A stretch of DNA of 64,000 nucleotides from Solea solea (lineage: Eukaryota > Chordata > Actinopteri > Pleuronectiformes > Soleidae). The position numbers and the translations under genes are program-made. Every line of letters begins with the position of its first letter. The first letter of the stretch is position 1. The DNA is taken from assembly GCF_958295425.1 (NCBI RefSeq), contig NC_081139.1, positions 21,457,888-21,521,887 of the forward strand, written 5' to 3'. The notes beneath the pieces were generated by a model. That model saw only the letters and a list, made by a program, of their open reading frames with translations. It searched no databases and was not told the origin of the DNA. This document shows, piece by piece, positions 36,248-47,310 of the stretch.

Positions 36248-39200
36248 CCCTGGCCAAGTTATAAGATCAAGGCAGTGATGTCAGACATTCATCATGGCAG
36301 AGCTGGCGAAAAAGAAGATAAAATAGTCCTCGAAATGTGCATCATACTGCTGAGGATGGATGCAGTTAGTGTGAAAGATAAAAAATATAGCCAACAGACT
36401 AAAGACACACATGAACATAACAACATAAATATTAATTATAAATAACCCTCATGAGACACATCACATTGTTTTCGAGTCAGGAGTCTCAGGAACTCAATCT
36501 GAGGAGAAACATGAGCAAAATTAAAAAGCCCAATAAACCATGAGACAGATGAACCAACTCAACCCAATCCATGTTTAACTTAACTTATGTCCAACATTGT
36601 AAAGAAACAAACATATTCAAAACATTTTATTATGAGTAATGAGTATGAGACTTTGCCGGCAGAGAAAAAATAAATACACTTCATATGAACCCAAAAGGCT
36701 TATGTATGAAATTAATTCAAAAAGACGAGAACTAAGCACATTTTCACTACAATTTTAGTTTTATAAACACACATTCAGTTTTAGTTAGTTGTCTTTATGT
36801 TAATCTAGTTTTCATTTTTATTTCAGTTGAAGAAAATGGTTTTTTTTTTTCCTTATTTGACTATAATAACCTTGATGTGCATGTGTTTGTATTTCTTACT
36901 TTGCTCAGTCAGCACCACCTCTAGGAATCTCTGCAGGAAACATGACGACAGACGTTAAACAGTAAAGTGTGTATGTGACTGTGTGAGGGCAGAACGAACG
37001 GCTGAGGACAAACACAGACCAACAGTGAGATTGACTCACCTCAGTGGCGTTCTTGGTGCAGCCTGTCATGACCAGGTTCTGGTCACGCTGCGCTTGAAAG
37101 AACTCGTCTACATCCTACGAACACAAGTCACTTCAATAAACTTTCACATTCAGGCTGTGAATTATTCCTATACGAGTCTCACTTGTGTACCTTGTGGCCT
37201 TCTTTCCTCATTTCATCCATAGCTTGACTCAGCCAGTTGAAGATGTTTTTCTTCACTTTTTGTCGACCTGGAGGCTTCACATAGCCGGAGAAAGTCAATT
37301 AACATCTTTTGTACAAAATTAAAGGAAGAATTGCCTGAAAGAAATCATTTACGGTGCTTATAATTGTCACAAACCTTAACAATAAGTGTCTAACCTTACA
37401 ATAGTAAAAAATAATATGTGGACACATTTACATTTTCCTGCTGGCTCGTGTCACAAAATAACTGCTAAAGCTACAGATAAACAGCATTCCTGACCTCATG
37501 TGGCTGATGCAGTCAGACAGGAAGGATTAGGTTAGACATACACAACACTATGACACTTTAACCTGAACTCAGTATTACTTTGTATGTGTGAATATGTGTG
37601 TACTTGAATACAATACAGTATATTCATAATAACTCACTGGTACAGCTTAATATCAACTTTTTTGTGACCAAACAGAGGCAGCGTAATATCAACAATAACA
37701 ACAAAAATCACCATAAATCATTCAGGTGCTGTCAGACCAGGATTAAATGTTGACCTTACCACTGTGTGGCAATAAAGTGAACCACTTCACAGCCTTGAGT
37801 CCTCCACATAATAGCAGTGTATCATATTTGTCACATGATTCTCGTCTCTCCTGAACCGATGTCCGTGAACGTTTAACCATTTACTATCTCTGCTGCTCAT
37901 AAAAGTGTATCACACTGACTTCTTTATAGCATAAGCATAACAAAAAAAAAAGTATTTTCTTTGTGTCCACTTACGTCTGAGCTGGTAAGAAAGATCTCCA
38001 CGGCTTTGGTTTTTTTTAGCAAGTCATGTGAAGCGACCTGTCGAAGGAAAGTCTCCAGTGCTTTACAGTACGGCTGCCACTCTCCCAGACCCAGGAAACC
38101 TGCAGAAATGCATTAGACGTTTAGATACTGTATGTAATGTCACACGCTGCACGTCACAAAAATGAAACTTATATGTTACACATTGATAGGTTTCCTTTTA
38201 TCTGGAGAGATCTTCAGATGTACTCACCGAGCTGTTTCATGCCCTTGGCAGTGACATTCACCTGAGGCTTTGCAGGAATCGGAGGAAACTTTAAGGGGAA
38301 AAAAACCAGTAGAATTACAGTATATGAAAGCACATTAATGTATATTATTTATTCAAAACTAAGGGTTCAATGTCTTATGTTTTTCATTCAAAGCATTGTT
38401 TCATTGGATGGTAACTAAATGGAGTTAAACCTTTTTTGAAATATTGCAGTGCTTGGGAGTTATAGTAAGCACACAATAAAACATTTATTGATTTGACGTG
38501 ACTGGATTACTATTGCTGAAGTCGGCAGAAGTGCAGGGAAAAAAAGGAGGAGATCCACATAACTTGGACAACGCTATCACATTTCTTAACTAAAGTGTGT
38601 AACTTTTAAATTTTAACAACCTGGACAGGTCACCAACCTACCACAGGGTTGAACAAGGAGCAACATTCTAACAGTTAAAACGGCCGTGTGTGACTTTTAC
38701 ATATCAATACATTTCTGTTAGACTCAAACCACAGTCAAATGAATTCAAATGAGTTACCAGATGGAGGGAATGGCAACCAAGATGGCTGAAAACGCAAATA
38801 AGCACCCGCGAAAACCTTTGCAAGTGAATTCCACTGCTCAAAAAAACACAGTGGTTCAATGGTTTGACAGACTAAGGTAGAATGTTCTTTTTTGCCGCCC
38901 CTTTGTGAACACAAACTCTCTCATATTGCTGGACAGAGCCCATTTTCAGAAGTACATAGTATACAAATATGGGTAAAATTGGTTAACCAGTGCCAAACAG
39001 AATAATAACATCTACAATAAAAGTTATGCACCGCAGCGTTACACCAGTGTCAGTGTGCTTATGGATTTCTAAATCACAGAATTGTTGTGTTATGAGAAGA
39101 TACAGTACAATATTCACTTCAACCCTGGAAACACAACAAACGCTGCCACTAACTCTAAAGACTTCACCCTCAGAGCGACCAAGATACCCCACCGTCTATC

Positions 39201-39968
39201 TACTGGTTTACAAGTAGACAAGAAGAACGAGGCACAGATGAAATCAGTACTGACTATGACACCATGTAGTCCGGGTACGTCCTCCTGAGAGAAGAGGTGC
39301 TGCTGCAGCCACTCCACATCATCATAGGTGCGGTCGACATGGTACTCTCCTGTCCCAGACACCTGACACACACAGGACAGACCACATGTCAGGATGGTAG
39401 CAGTTTTAGGCTTGATCACATTTTTGCATTCTCACCTTCTGAGAAACAATCACAAAGGTAAGAGTGTCCCCATCTTTCAGCACATCCATGACCTTTATGT
39501 TATGGCCATGGACACTTAGAGCAGATGTCACGTCTTGTACCTCCTCCTGTGAAAAAAAAATAAATCCCAAAACCTTACATTTATATTACATAGAGTATTT
39601 GCTACACAGTCTAAGCATTATGGTTTGGGTTTTTTTTAAATCACTGCTTATTGCCAGGTGGTAAATGGATCAGCACAAATGTGTTGCGAACAGCTTTTGT
39701 TTAAGATGTAAATAGGACTGTATCTGTACTTAAATCCAGTAGATACTCAAGATTGTGTCCCCGGCATCAGTATCAGACAAAAAAAAGAGAAGTGAAATCA
39801 AGTAATCCCTAGCTGTGAGTATACTTTATACAATAGCTAACTAAATTCACATTTGTATCCAATCTAAATTGGACTGCATGCAGAAGTGTGCCTGCGTATA
39901 AAGCTGTCACATGATTCTCACAGGTTGTTTTTACACAAATAAACATTTTCAGACACACTTACCATCAT
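33577..39968 (-). CDS. PX-BAR sorting nexin, SNX5/SNX6/SNX32-like
   Basis: A member of the SNX5/6/32 group, whose proteins act in endosome-to-Golgi and endosome-to-surface sorting as partners of SNX1/2 (ESCPE-1) on curved membranes. Coding exons, in transcript order, are 39,963-39,968; 39,436-39,546; 39,255-39,362; 38,228-38,288; 37,975-38,099; 37,191-37,274; 37,040-37,114; 36,900-36,930; 35,032-35,119; 34,504-34,543; 34,309-34,395; 34,078-34,167; 33,834-33,899; 33,577-33,714. All junctions keep frame and give 369 aa ending AFRGMA. The PX region (about residues 15-137) has RTYDDVEWLQQHL and FPPIPAKPQ...MKQLG, matching the SNX5/6 R-HEDFVWLHD and PPAPTKP...MQKLG regions. The C-terminal half is a BAR domain (KDVDEFFQAQRD; EMLFRRTCKLVELE). 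It is shorter than SNX5 (about 404 aa): the PX helical insertion is cut down and the N-terminus is short. Exon 1 encodes only Met-Met before a GTAAGT donor. Introns are small; one carries an L1-like insertion. The exact orthologue among SNX5/6/32 is uncertain. Confidence 0.85.
35216..35712 (+). mobile_element. 5'-truncated L1/Tx1-like LINE insertion
   Basis: The 16-base direct repeat AAGTATCCAC(T/A)TTGAA flanks the block (35,216-35,231 and 35,697-35,712), and the plus strand ends CAATAAAACGTATTGGGAAC then A7. Near the left end one frame reads RWIKEVLYNLKFERLRFSL then RGSLRKFDQT. This resembles the extreme C-terminus of L1-type ORF2 proteins (EKIRY...KF.K.W). It sits in a sorting nexin intron, antisense to the gene. 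Only the last few dozen codons and the 3' UTR were copied. Confidence 0.7.
36187..36250. repeat. (CA)n(CGCA)n microsatellite
   Basis: A CA run changes into a run of about nine CGCA tetramers, within a sorting nexin intron. Frames through it (His/Thr/Ala/Arg) are artefacts. Confidence 0.95.
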
Positions 39969-40433
39969 TGTCACGCGTGAAAGTTAATGTTTCCAGTCCG
40001 TCTTTGACCAGCTTGGTCAAAAATAATCTTCTTTTAGCTTGGTAAAAGTGCAAGGAAGCTTTAGTGCGCTGACACTCCAACTGCTGAGAAGGCACAGGAT
40101 ATCCTCTGGGTCAAAGTGCACACTGGCCCTGAGAGAAACGGAGTGAAAAACAGTGCCAAGGCTAAAGTGCTGGCTCAGGGAAAAAAAGATGAGTTAATGG
40201 CGTGTTGGTCAGTAACTCTCAGCCTTCAACACACCCACACAGGAAAAGAGGCATAACGGTTCAATCCAATCCTCAACCGTGAACTCATAAACGACCACTG
40301 AACGTACGAGACATCCCACAAAAGATGCAGAACACGAGGCATATTCAGTGAGCAATTTAATAGACTTCAACAATAAAAGATAAAACACTAAACAAAATGA
40401 TCAATAACGATGTACAACACAGACATCACATGT

Positions 40434-41855
40434 CTAGAAGGTGTACTCGTCCTCAAATTCATCCCCATCCCCGTAAAACAAGCTGAAGCTGGGAGCCTCA
40501 GACGTGTAATGTTCATATGGATCATCATCATCCTCCTCCTCCTCCTCCTCCTCCCAGTCCTGAGCAAAGTTCCAGTGGAATTGAGATTTCTCAAAGAGAT
40601 TTTCCCCAAAGTCATAGACGAAGTTGGAGAAAGTGAAGTGTGCGTGTGTCTCGTGCTCGGCATCAACAGAACCCTGACTGTGTAGAAAAGACTCGTGGCC
40701 CACTATGTCGTAGAATCTCCTCTTCTCCTTGTTGGAGAGAACTTTGTAGGCTAAAGGAGGAGGAGACAGAATTGGGCTCAATGATTGGGTGAAAACATGT
40801 TATCACAACATTTCTGACAGATAATGAAACTAAAGTTTTTGAGTCAAGGTGCAGTTTAATATTCTCTGTGTCATAGATTTAAAATGTGATTCTCACTGTA
40901 CCAGCAAAACTTTCAGCCAAACTTTAAGCAATTGAATAGGCGTGCGTACCTCTGGTGGTGCACATACCATAGTTTGATAACCTTGGATCTAAACTTATCA
41001 ATTTTGTACAAAACTGGCAAATTCAAGAGATTTTTTTTTTTAAGTAACTTGAATTTCTCTTGCATCTTTTTTTCAGAATACAAGGCACTGAATTCTGCAC
41101 GACTGATGTTTTTGTGAAGAAAAAAGAGAAAACACTTAACTTCTCTATATTCTATTAAAAGGATGAGACTTTAAAGATTTTTGGGCTATTTCCAAAATGT
41201 ATGAGCTACATTTTTTCATTTGCACAGACAACAGAGCATTTACAGTGAATATAGGAGAGTTAAAATAAAGCCTTTGTGATTTGCTAAATGTAAGCTATGA
41301 CTTGACAACCAGTGGTGAATAAAACATGGGTTAGTTTTACTGTTTCTCTTTCCATGTTGACATTGCTTTCTGGATTATTTGTGCTGCTGCCTGTTTAAAA
41401 CACTGTGGCATACTTTTTGGATTTCAGTTAAAGAAACTATGACAAATGACACATCACATTTGTACTTTCAAATGGCCTAATTTGTGCAATTTTGATCTGC
41501 TTTAAAAACTAAATTCTCCATAATATTCCAAAAGGAAATGCCCTATTGAGAATGAATACATTACACGTTTTTTTTAAGTGATTCCATTGCTTTAAATAAC
41601 ATTTACAGAGAAAAATCACTCAGCTGGAGTTTTACCTTCTGTAATCTCTCTGAAAGTCTTCTCAGCGTCGGCTCTCTTGCTCTTGTCAGGGTGATACTTC
41701 ACTGCCAGTTCGCGGAAAGCCTTTTTAATCTGGACGTCGGTGGCTGTTGGCTCAACATTGAGAGTGTCATAGTAAGTGCTGCTGGTTTCTGTGGCAGCAG
41801 CGGCCAGTAATGACACTGCAGCAAAGCAGAGCAACAGCACCACGCAGTCTTCCAT
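40434..41855 (-). CDS. ER-luminal J-domain co-chaperone, DNAJB9/ERdj4-like
   Basis: Two coding exons (41,636-41,855 and 40,434-40,750) join in frame (GAA G|CC TAC) to give 178 aa. J proteins stimulate the ATPase of Hsp70, here probably BiP in the ER. The chosen start ([14 protein letters not shown]) gives a typical signal peptide of about 21 residues; an in-frame Met 17 codons upstream would bury it. The J domain (about residues 27-92) has YYDTLNV, the HPD triad at 55-57, and [14 protein letters not shown]; it resembles DNAJB9 (YYDILGV, HPD, GH-SAF). After the J domain come a Phe/Asn-rich stretch and an uninterrupted acidic run (residues 140-150), ending [15 protein letters not shown]9 is about 223 aa with a different tail, so this is a shorter divergent relative. 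No KDEL-type signal is visible. A minus-strand ATTAAA near 40,356 may be its poly(A) signal. The sorting nexin gene follows in tandem. Confidence 0.85.
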
Positions 41856-42121
41856 CAAAGAGGAGACGAGAAACACTTTGCTATACTGACAAAAACTCTC
41901 ACTCAAACCTGCTCACATGGACCTGGTTTGACAGCACCTGAAGCCGGGTGACTACTCCACACGTACAGCACAGATAACAAAAGCTGTGGTTTGTGGGTGC
42001 TAAGACGCCGGCAAGATAATATGAATAGTTTAGCCAAACTACTTACACACGCATGAGGAAGTAACCATGACCTCCTTTGCTGACATTTTGTGTTTTAAGC
42101 GGTGGGGGTGTCTCTAGATAC
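41856..42121 (-). promoter_or_regulatory. Upstream region of the J-protein gene
   Basis: The 5' UTR and promoter must lie here by position. I looked for a canonical ER stress element (CCAAT-N9-CCACG) and did not see a full match; only CCACACGT near 41,956 is partly similar. No TATA box is evident. Confidence 0.3.
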
Positions 42122-42840
42122 ACTGAAGTACAACGTGTATTTATTTCCTTGTATGAGAGAAAACAACAACCAACTTCAAAGAGACACACATGGATGTCAT
42201 TCGCTGCTTTCACCACTAGAGGGCGGAAAACTAACAGCAGCCCGGTCAAAACGGACAGGAAGAAAGTTGTCATTGTAAAACATTCTCAAGCTGATTATAA
42301 GTGGACTGAAAATCATTTCGTATGGTCTAATTACTCAAATTTGAGCATAATTTATTGCAGTGACTGATGCATTTGATATCCGAGTGTAAGCAGACTGAAA
42401 ATCATTCAGTTTAATTTTGGGATTTATAAAAAAATTAATAAATAGTGTCCCACATTTGCATGCTCAAATGGCTACAATTTAAAATCATCCATAATTTACA
42501 GCAACCACTGATGCATTTCATGTCAGGGCAACTCTGACTACACACATTTATGACAATAAGTCGGTTTTACTGGATACATTTAGACTGTACTAGCAGACTC
42601 ATTTCAGGATTTTGAGCTGTAAAAACTAAATGTATGCTTTCTTTTCAATAGTATTTGAGTATCACGTTTGCACATTCAATATGGCTTAATTTCTAAACTT
42701 TTAGGTTAAGAAATTAAACAGACGTGCAACGTGTATTTTTTATTTCCTTGTATAAAATAACATCCAATTTTTACACGCTTTTCAATGTCGTTCAATATTT
42801 TCACCGCTAGATGGCAGAAAAGAATAGCTCGATAACACCT
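42122..42840. repeat. Diverged direct duplications between the J-protein gene and zc3h10
   Basis: CAACGTGTATTTATTTCC... CTTGTAT and a downstream CACCACTAGAGGGCGGAAAA (42,130-42,235) recur as CAACGTGTATTTTTTATTTC and CACCGCTAGATGGCAGAAAA (42,727-42,822). Between them, ATAATTTATTGCAGTGACTG (about 42,348) recurs as ATAATTTACAGCAACCACTG (about 42,491), each followed by ATGCATTT. Similar words occur at 41,450-41,530. An old repeated array with no coding potential. Confidence 0.55.
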
Positions 42841-44526
42841 ACTTCTTCTTCGTGAGTAGAAAAAGAAGCTCTAATGGAGAAATGTGGTAAACAGAACACA
42901 GGCTGTGATGTCGATAATACCACAGGTCTAGTTTCTTTTTCACGGCACACATATCTACACATATTCCCATGTGTCAGAACCAGACGTTTCTACGTGGGAC
43001 ATAAACAGGTGGATTCACCGTTTGGTTTCTTTTGGTAAAACAATGTTAGCATTTAGCCAGCAAGCTTTGTAGCATTCCTTAGCTAATTTTAGCTCGCCCG
43101 TTGTGTCCTCGTTTCAGCGAGGTTCCTGAATGTCACTGTACTGATAACCATGTTTTTAACAAGTCATTGCTTAGTTGTTTAATACCCGGTATTAACAAAC
43201 ACCAAGTGCTAACTTGTTTACCAGTTGTCACCATATGCTAACATACATAATTCCCGTTCTATTCCGGTGTTCCAGTTTAACCTGTGATCTCATAGTCACA
43301 GTCACTCATGGTATTTGTTTACATGTTCGTGTTTTCTGTATTCCGGATGTTTTCCTGCTATTGTCGATCGTCACTTCCACGAAGCCGACGTGTGTGTCCG
43401 TGTCAAACTTAAGTCGATAGACTACAATGTTTCTCCGAGTCAATATCACTCACAGACAACAGCCTGGAGCATAACATAGAAAATAGCGAGAGGTTCACAC
43501 AGACCTGTGGCTGATTCTGTTTTATGAAACACACCCATGTTACAATATGTCAAATGAAATACAAATTAGAAGAGCTGTGGGAGTCACAGGGTACCCCACG
43601 TTACGATCTGCAATACATGGTCCAACAATAATATTATGATACAACGATTCTGTGATAATAAATATATTGCAAGACAATCATATAGCGATGCATCACGAAA
43701 TTTATGCACAACATTCATTTGAGCAGCGCCACTGTGAGGAGACATAAAGTTGCGATGCCCAGTGAGGGAAACTGGCAGGGACTGTTGACTATCCATTGCC
43801 TTAATTTGTTAATAAAAATATCGATATTTACCCTGGCGTATGGATTATCATGTTGCACGAGGAAAGATGACCATATGTCACCAAATTGAGATTTTGACTC
43901 ACACCTGCATTCGAACATGCTTTCATGTATTCATCCAAATACCTGTGTGTATGTGCGCTTAATACGTGTATGACTAAACATTACACAATGCTACAACCCG
44001 TACACTGAATAAGATAAAGGCATAAGTTATGATTTTTGACATGCAGACAAATTTGACATACAAAACACTTTTCTAAAAGACATTGGTCAAGGCATTTCAT
44101 GTTCATGTCATATGTGTGATCGTTTGCTTCTTAACTGGGAGCATTTTCACTCTGTCTGTAGAGCTTTTTAAAAACAGCTGATGCAAGTAGAGAAAACCAT
44201 ATTATATCAGGCGTAGCAGCCACAGATTTGTTTTATCAAATATGTGGTTAAATTCTGCTCACTTACCCAAAACTTTCAATTTAAGCCCAGAAATGTACAC
44301 TCAGCTTTGCGTACTGTAAAAGATGTTAAATATATCAAAATCGATACTGGTGTAGGCTACTATGAGCTTACATCTCAACTTTCATTCAGGTAAGACCTTA
44401 AATGCACAAGTAGCCCCAATACAGTACAGAACATTATCATAGTCACCAGTTGGTGTAATGTTATATGCTCAGCCACCACTTTTTGTACCTTCAAATTGTA
44501 ACTTGTCCTTTTTTTTTTCTCTTGCA
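42841..44526. other. Upstream region of zc3h10
   Basis: No coding exon is supported. The acceptor TTCTCTTGCAG at 44,517-44,527 implies a non-coding first exon of zc3h10 somewhere upstream. The least AT-rich stretch (about 42,880-43,420) is the likeliest place for that exon and the promoter, but I cannot place its boundaries. Confidence 0.35.
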
Positions 44527-44671
44527 GAACGCTGAGTAGCACATTTCACAACATCAGGGAAAAACATTTCTCCAATGATTTATTTACTTGTGTGTGTGCA
44601 TATTTGCCAGGACGAGTTAGCACCCCTCATACACATGAGTGCTAATTTCCCCTCGTGCTGGTCTGAGCGTC

Positions 44672-46875
44672 ATGCCTGACCGGGATAGTTCCTATCTGTC
44701 AGGTGGTGGTGGTAGTCTGGGTGAGGAAGGAGGGCCTGGGTCAGGTCTGGCAGGCGGCTCAGTAGAGGGTAGAGGGGGCTCAGGAGGAAGTATTGGAGGC
44801 AACACCTCTGGTTCTGGGAACATGGGAGGAGGAGGAGCACTTGGAAATGGCAACAGTTGTGGGAGTGGTGGAGGGCAAGGCGCGGGACCGGCTTTAGACG
44901 GTGTCTGCAGGGACTTCATACGCAATGTCTGCAAGAGAGGGAAACGCTGCCGCTTCAGACATCCCGACTTTAATGAGGTACCAAACTTAGGAGTACAAAA
45001 GAATGAGTTCATCTTTTGTCATGACCATCAGAATAAGGAGTGTACACGTACCAACTGTCGCTTTGTCCATGGATCTAAAGAAGACGAGGACTACTACAAG
45101 AAATCAGGAGAGCTGCCTCTCAGGCTGCGAGGGAAAGTTGCAGCAAGATTGGGTCTCTCCCCCATGGATCTTCCCCATAGCCGTGGGGAGGTCCCTATCT
45201 GCAGAGACTACCTGACTGGAGAGTGTCAGAGGGGCAACAAATGCAAATTTCGCCATGTCAAAAAAGACTTTGAATATGAGCCTTCCAGGGTTGGAGTGGG
45301 TGGTGTGATGGGACCAGGTGCCAGTGGAATGGTGAATGCTGGGGTCGGGATAGGTGGTGGAGGAGTAGTAGGAGGTGTCTGTGGAGGCATGCAGGGACTT
45401 GTAGGAGTTGGAGGTGGGAGTAATATAATGGGTATGGGATGTCCCAGCTTGGGTGGTTGCCGAGATCCAGGTATCTCTGGAGTTGGGGGAGTAGGAGTTG
45501 GTGGGATGAGTGGTTGTCTGTCCATAAGTTCTTCAGCACAGCGACGTTATGACAGGAGCTCAGTGTACGATCCTCTGCTGGAGAACGGGTTGTTTGATGC
45601 CAGTTCCTTAGAAGCCTCAATCGACCACACTGCTCTGCAGTTGAAGAGGCGTCGGTTGGAGGGGTTCCGCCTGGCAGATGGTAATGTCGGTGGACACTAT
45701 GAACTGGGACTTCAGGCCACCTTGCAACCACGCCCATTTGAATACAGGATCCTGGAGGAAGAAAATGCCCTGCTGAGGAAGAGAGTGGAAGAGTTAAAGA
45801 AACAGGTTAGAATTGTATTTTTTTTAGTTTTTAGAATTAGTATAATAAGTACATAATTAGTACTTGTCAGAGACGTGATAAAAATATATTTTCTGTTCAA
45901 CAAACACAGAGAGGTGATATATTCACCATTGTGGTGACCCTCTTTCTCTCTAGCTGTGATACCTGCATCCTCACAGCAGGAGTCTGTTCTTTCTGTTCTT
46001 CATTTCCTTCTGTCTAGGAATTTTGCTATTTTCTGGGCAACGCTCCAACACACCAGATTCAGATAAACAGCTCGTTATCAGGCTTCTGCAGAGCTTGATG
46101 ACGAGCTGACCATTTGGATAAATTAACCGTTCTGGGGGACTTATTTTAAAGTGGTATTGAGCCTAAAGACGCACAGACACTATGTCATATCTGTTTTTAG
46201 TTCAATAACAGCTGACTTGGATGGGGTCCTTTTTATAGTGAAACCCCAGTGAAGTAATTAGTTATTTTTTGTAGCACAGGTCACTCTTGAGAATATGGGG
46301 AAAACAGCAAAAATTTAGTTATTTAAAATTTCAAACATGTTCTATTTGTTTTTTTTTTCCAGGTTTCAAATCTCATTGCCACAAACGAGGTTCTCCTGGA
46401 GCAGAATGCCCAGTTCAGAAACCAGGCCAAGGTGATGACCCTCTCTTCCACTCCTGCACCCAGTGAGCAGACTCTGGTTCCCCCTGTGGGTGCAGTAAGT
46501 TCCTACAATCACAGCATCGCCCAGACCCACACCACCCTGAGCAGCGCCGGACTGCAGCCTCGGCCTGTCACACAGCAAGACCTGGTAGCTTCCACGGGTG
46601 CCCCTACTGCGCCCCCTAGCAATGCAGCCCCACCGACGGCCCCTCCGCCCCACCTCAACCCTGAGATCACTCCCCTCTCTGCTGCCCTCGCACAGACCAT
46701 TGCACAAGGAATGGCACCTCCCGTCTCCATGGCACCGGTGGCAGTTTCTGTGGCACCAGTTGCAGTGTCTATGACGCAGCCTATGCCCGGCATCACCATG
46801 AGTCATGCCACTACCCCGATGGTGTCGTACCCCATTGCCAGTCAAAGCATGAGGATCACCACTCTGCCTCACTAA
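44672..46875 (+). CDS. zc3h10: Zinc finger CCCH-type protein 10
   Basis: Coding exons 44,672-45,805 and 46,363-46,875 give 548 aa. ZC3H10 is a nuclear CCCH RNA/DNA-binding protein linked in mammals to mitochondrial and thermogenic gene control. Three CCCH fingers are visible: C79-H97 (CRDFIRNVCKRGKRCRFRH), C116-H133 and C177-H195, followed by a Gly/Val/Met-rich linker. A leucine-zipper-like coiled coil spans the exon junction (LEEENALLRKRVEELKKQ, then VSNLIATNEVLLEQN). The tail is Pro/Ala/Met/Val-rich and ends MRITTLPH, nearly the same as human (MRITAMPH). The start MPDRDSSYLS matches the family (MPDRDS); the in-frame Met 11 codons upstream is rejected. The protein is longer than human (434 aa) because the N-terminal and post-finger Gly-rich regions are expanded. 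An acceptor at 44,527 shows a 5' UTR exon upstream. AATAAA at 47,293 probably ends the mRNA. Confidence 0.97.
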
Positions 46876-47310
46876 CTGATCCAGTGGTCAGGGCTGGAGT
46901 GGACACATGGTGAACTGAAGCATCCTCAGTGAGGATTTTATCATACATGATACACGACTCACCTGATGAATGGACAGTGATAAGAGAGGTCTCTTCTCCA
47001 CCAAAGGGCAGGATAATGACTTTTCCTTTCCTTCGCCCTGTATTCTTTGGCTACATTACAGCAACATGTTTCCTGCAGGCAAACTGACATGTGAACTGTG
47101 ACGAAAGTCTGTACCAAAGGAAACATTTTCAAATATAGGCACCAAAAATGGTAACAGACTCTTTTGGAGATGTCATCAAGTGTTTTAAGCATTTCCGCAA
47201 GACTGCTGTGTCATGGGAACCATGCAGACTGTGGAAGCAGTTTGTGTCTATTTTTTGTGGTTTGCTCTTGTGTAGTCTGACTTTGGTCGCAAAATAAAAA
47301 AAAAAAGAAA
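46876..47310 (+). other. zc3h10: Probable zc3h10 3' UTR
   Basis: The stretch between the stop codon and the first AATAAA (47,293-47,298), which is followed by an A-rich run. It is non-repetitive. The end position is inferred from the signal alone. Confidence 0.5.

Noticed and set aside
36064..36445. His/Thr/Ala/Arg repeat proteins
   Set aside because: Three overlapping frames through a CA/CGCA microsatellite in an intron.
41856..41906. Upstream Met (MSESFCQ) of the J-protein frame
   Set aside because: It would place a polar 17-residue stretch before a clear signal peptide; the second Met fits an ER protein better.
44639..44671. Upstream Met of the zc3h10 frame
   Set aside because: The ZC3H10 family starts MPDRDS, which is found 11 codons downstream.
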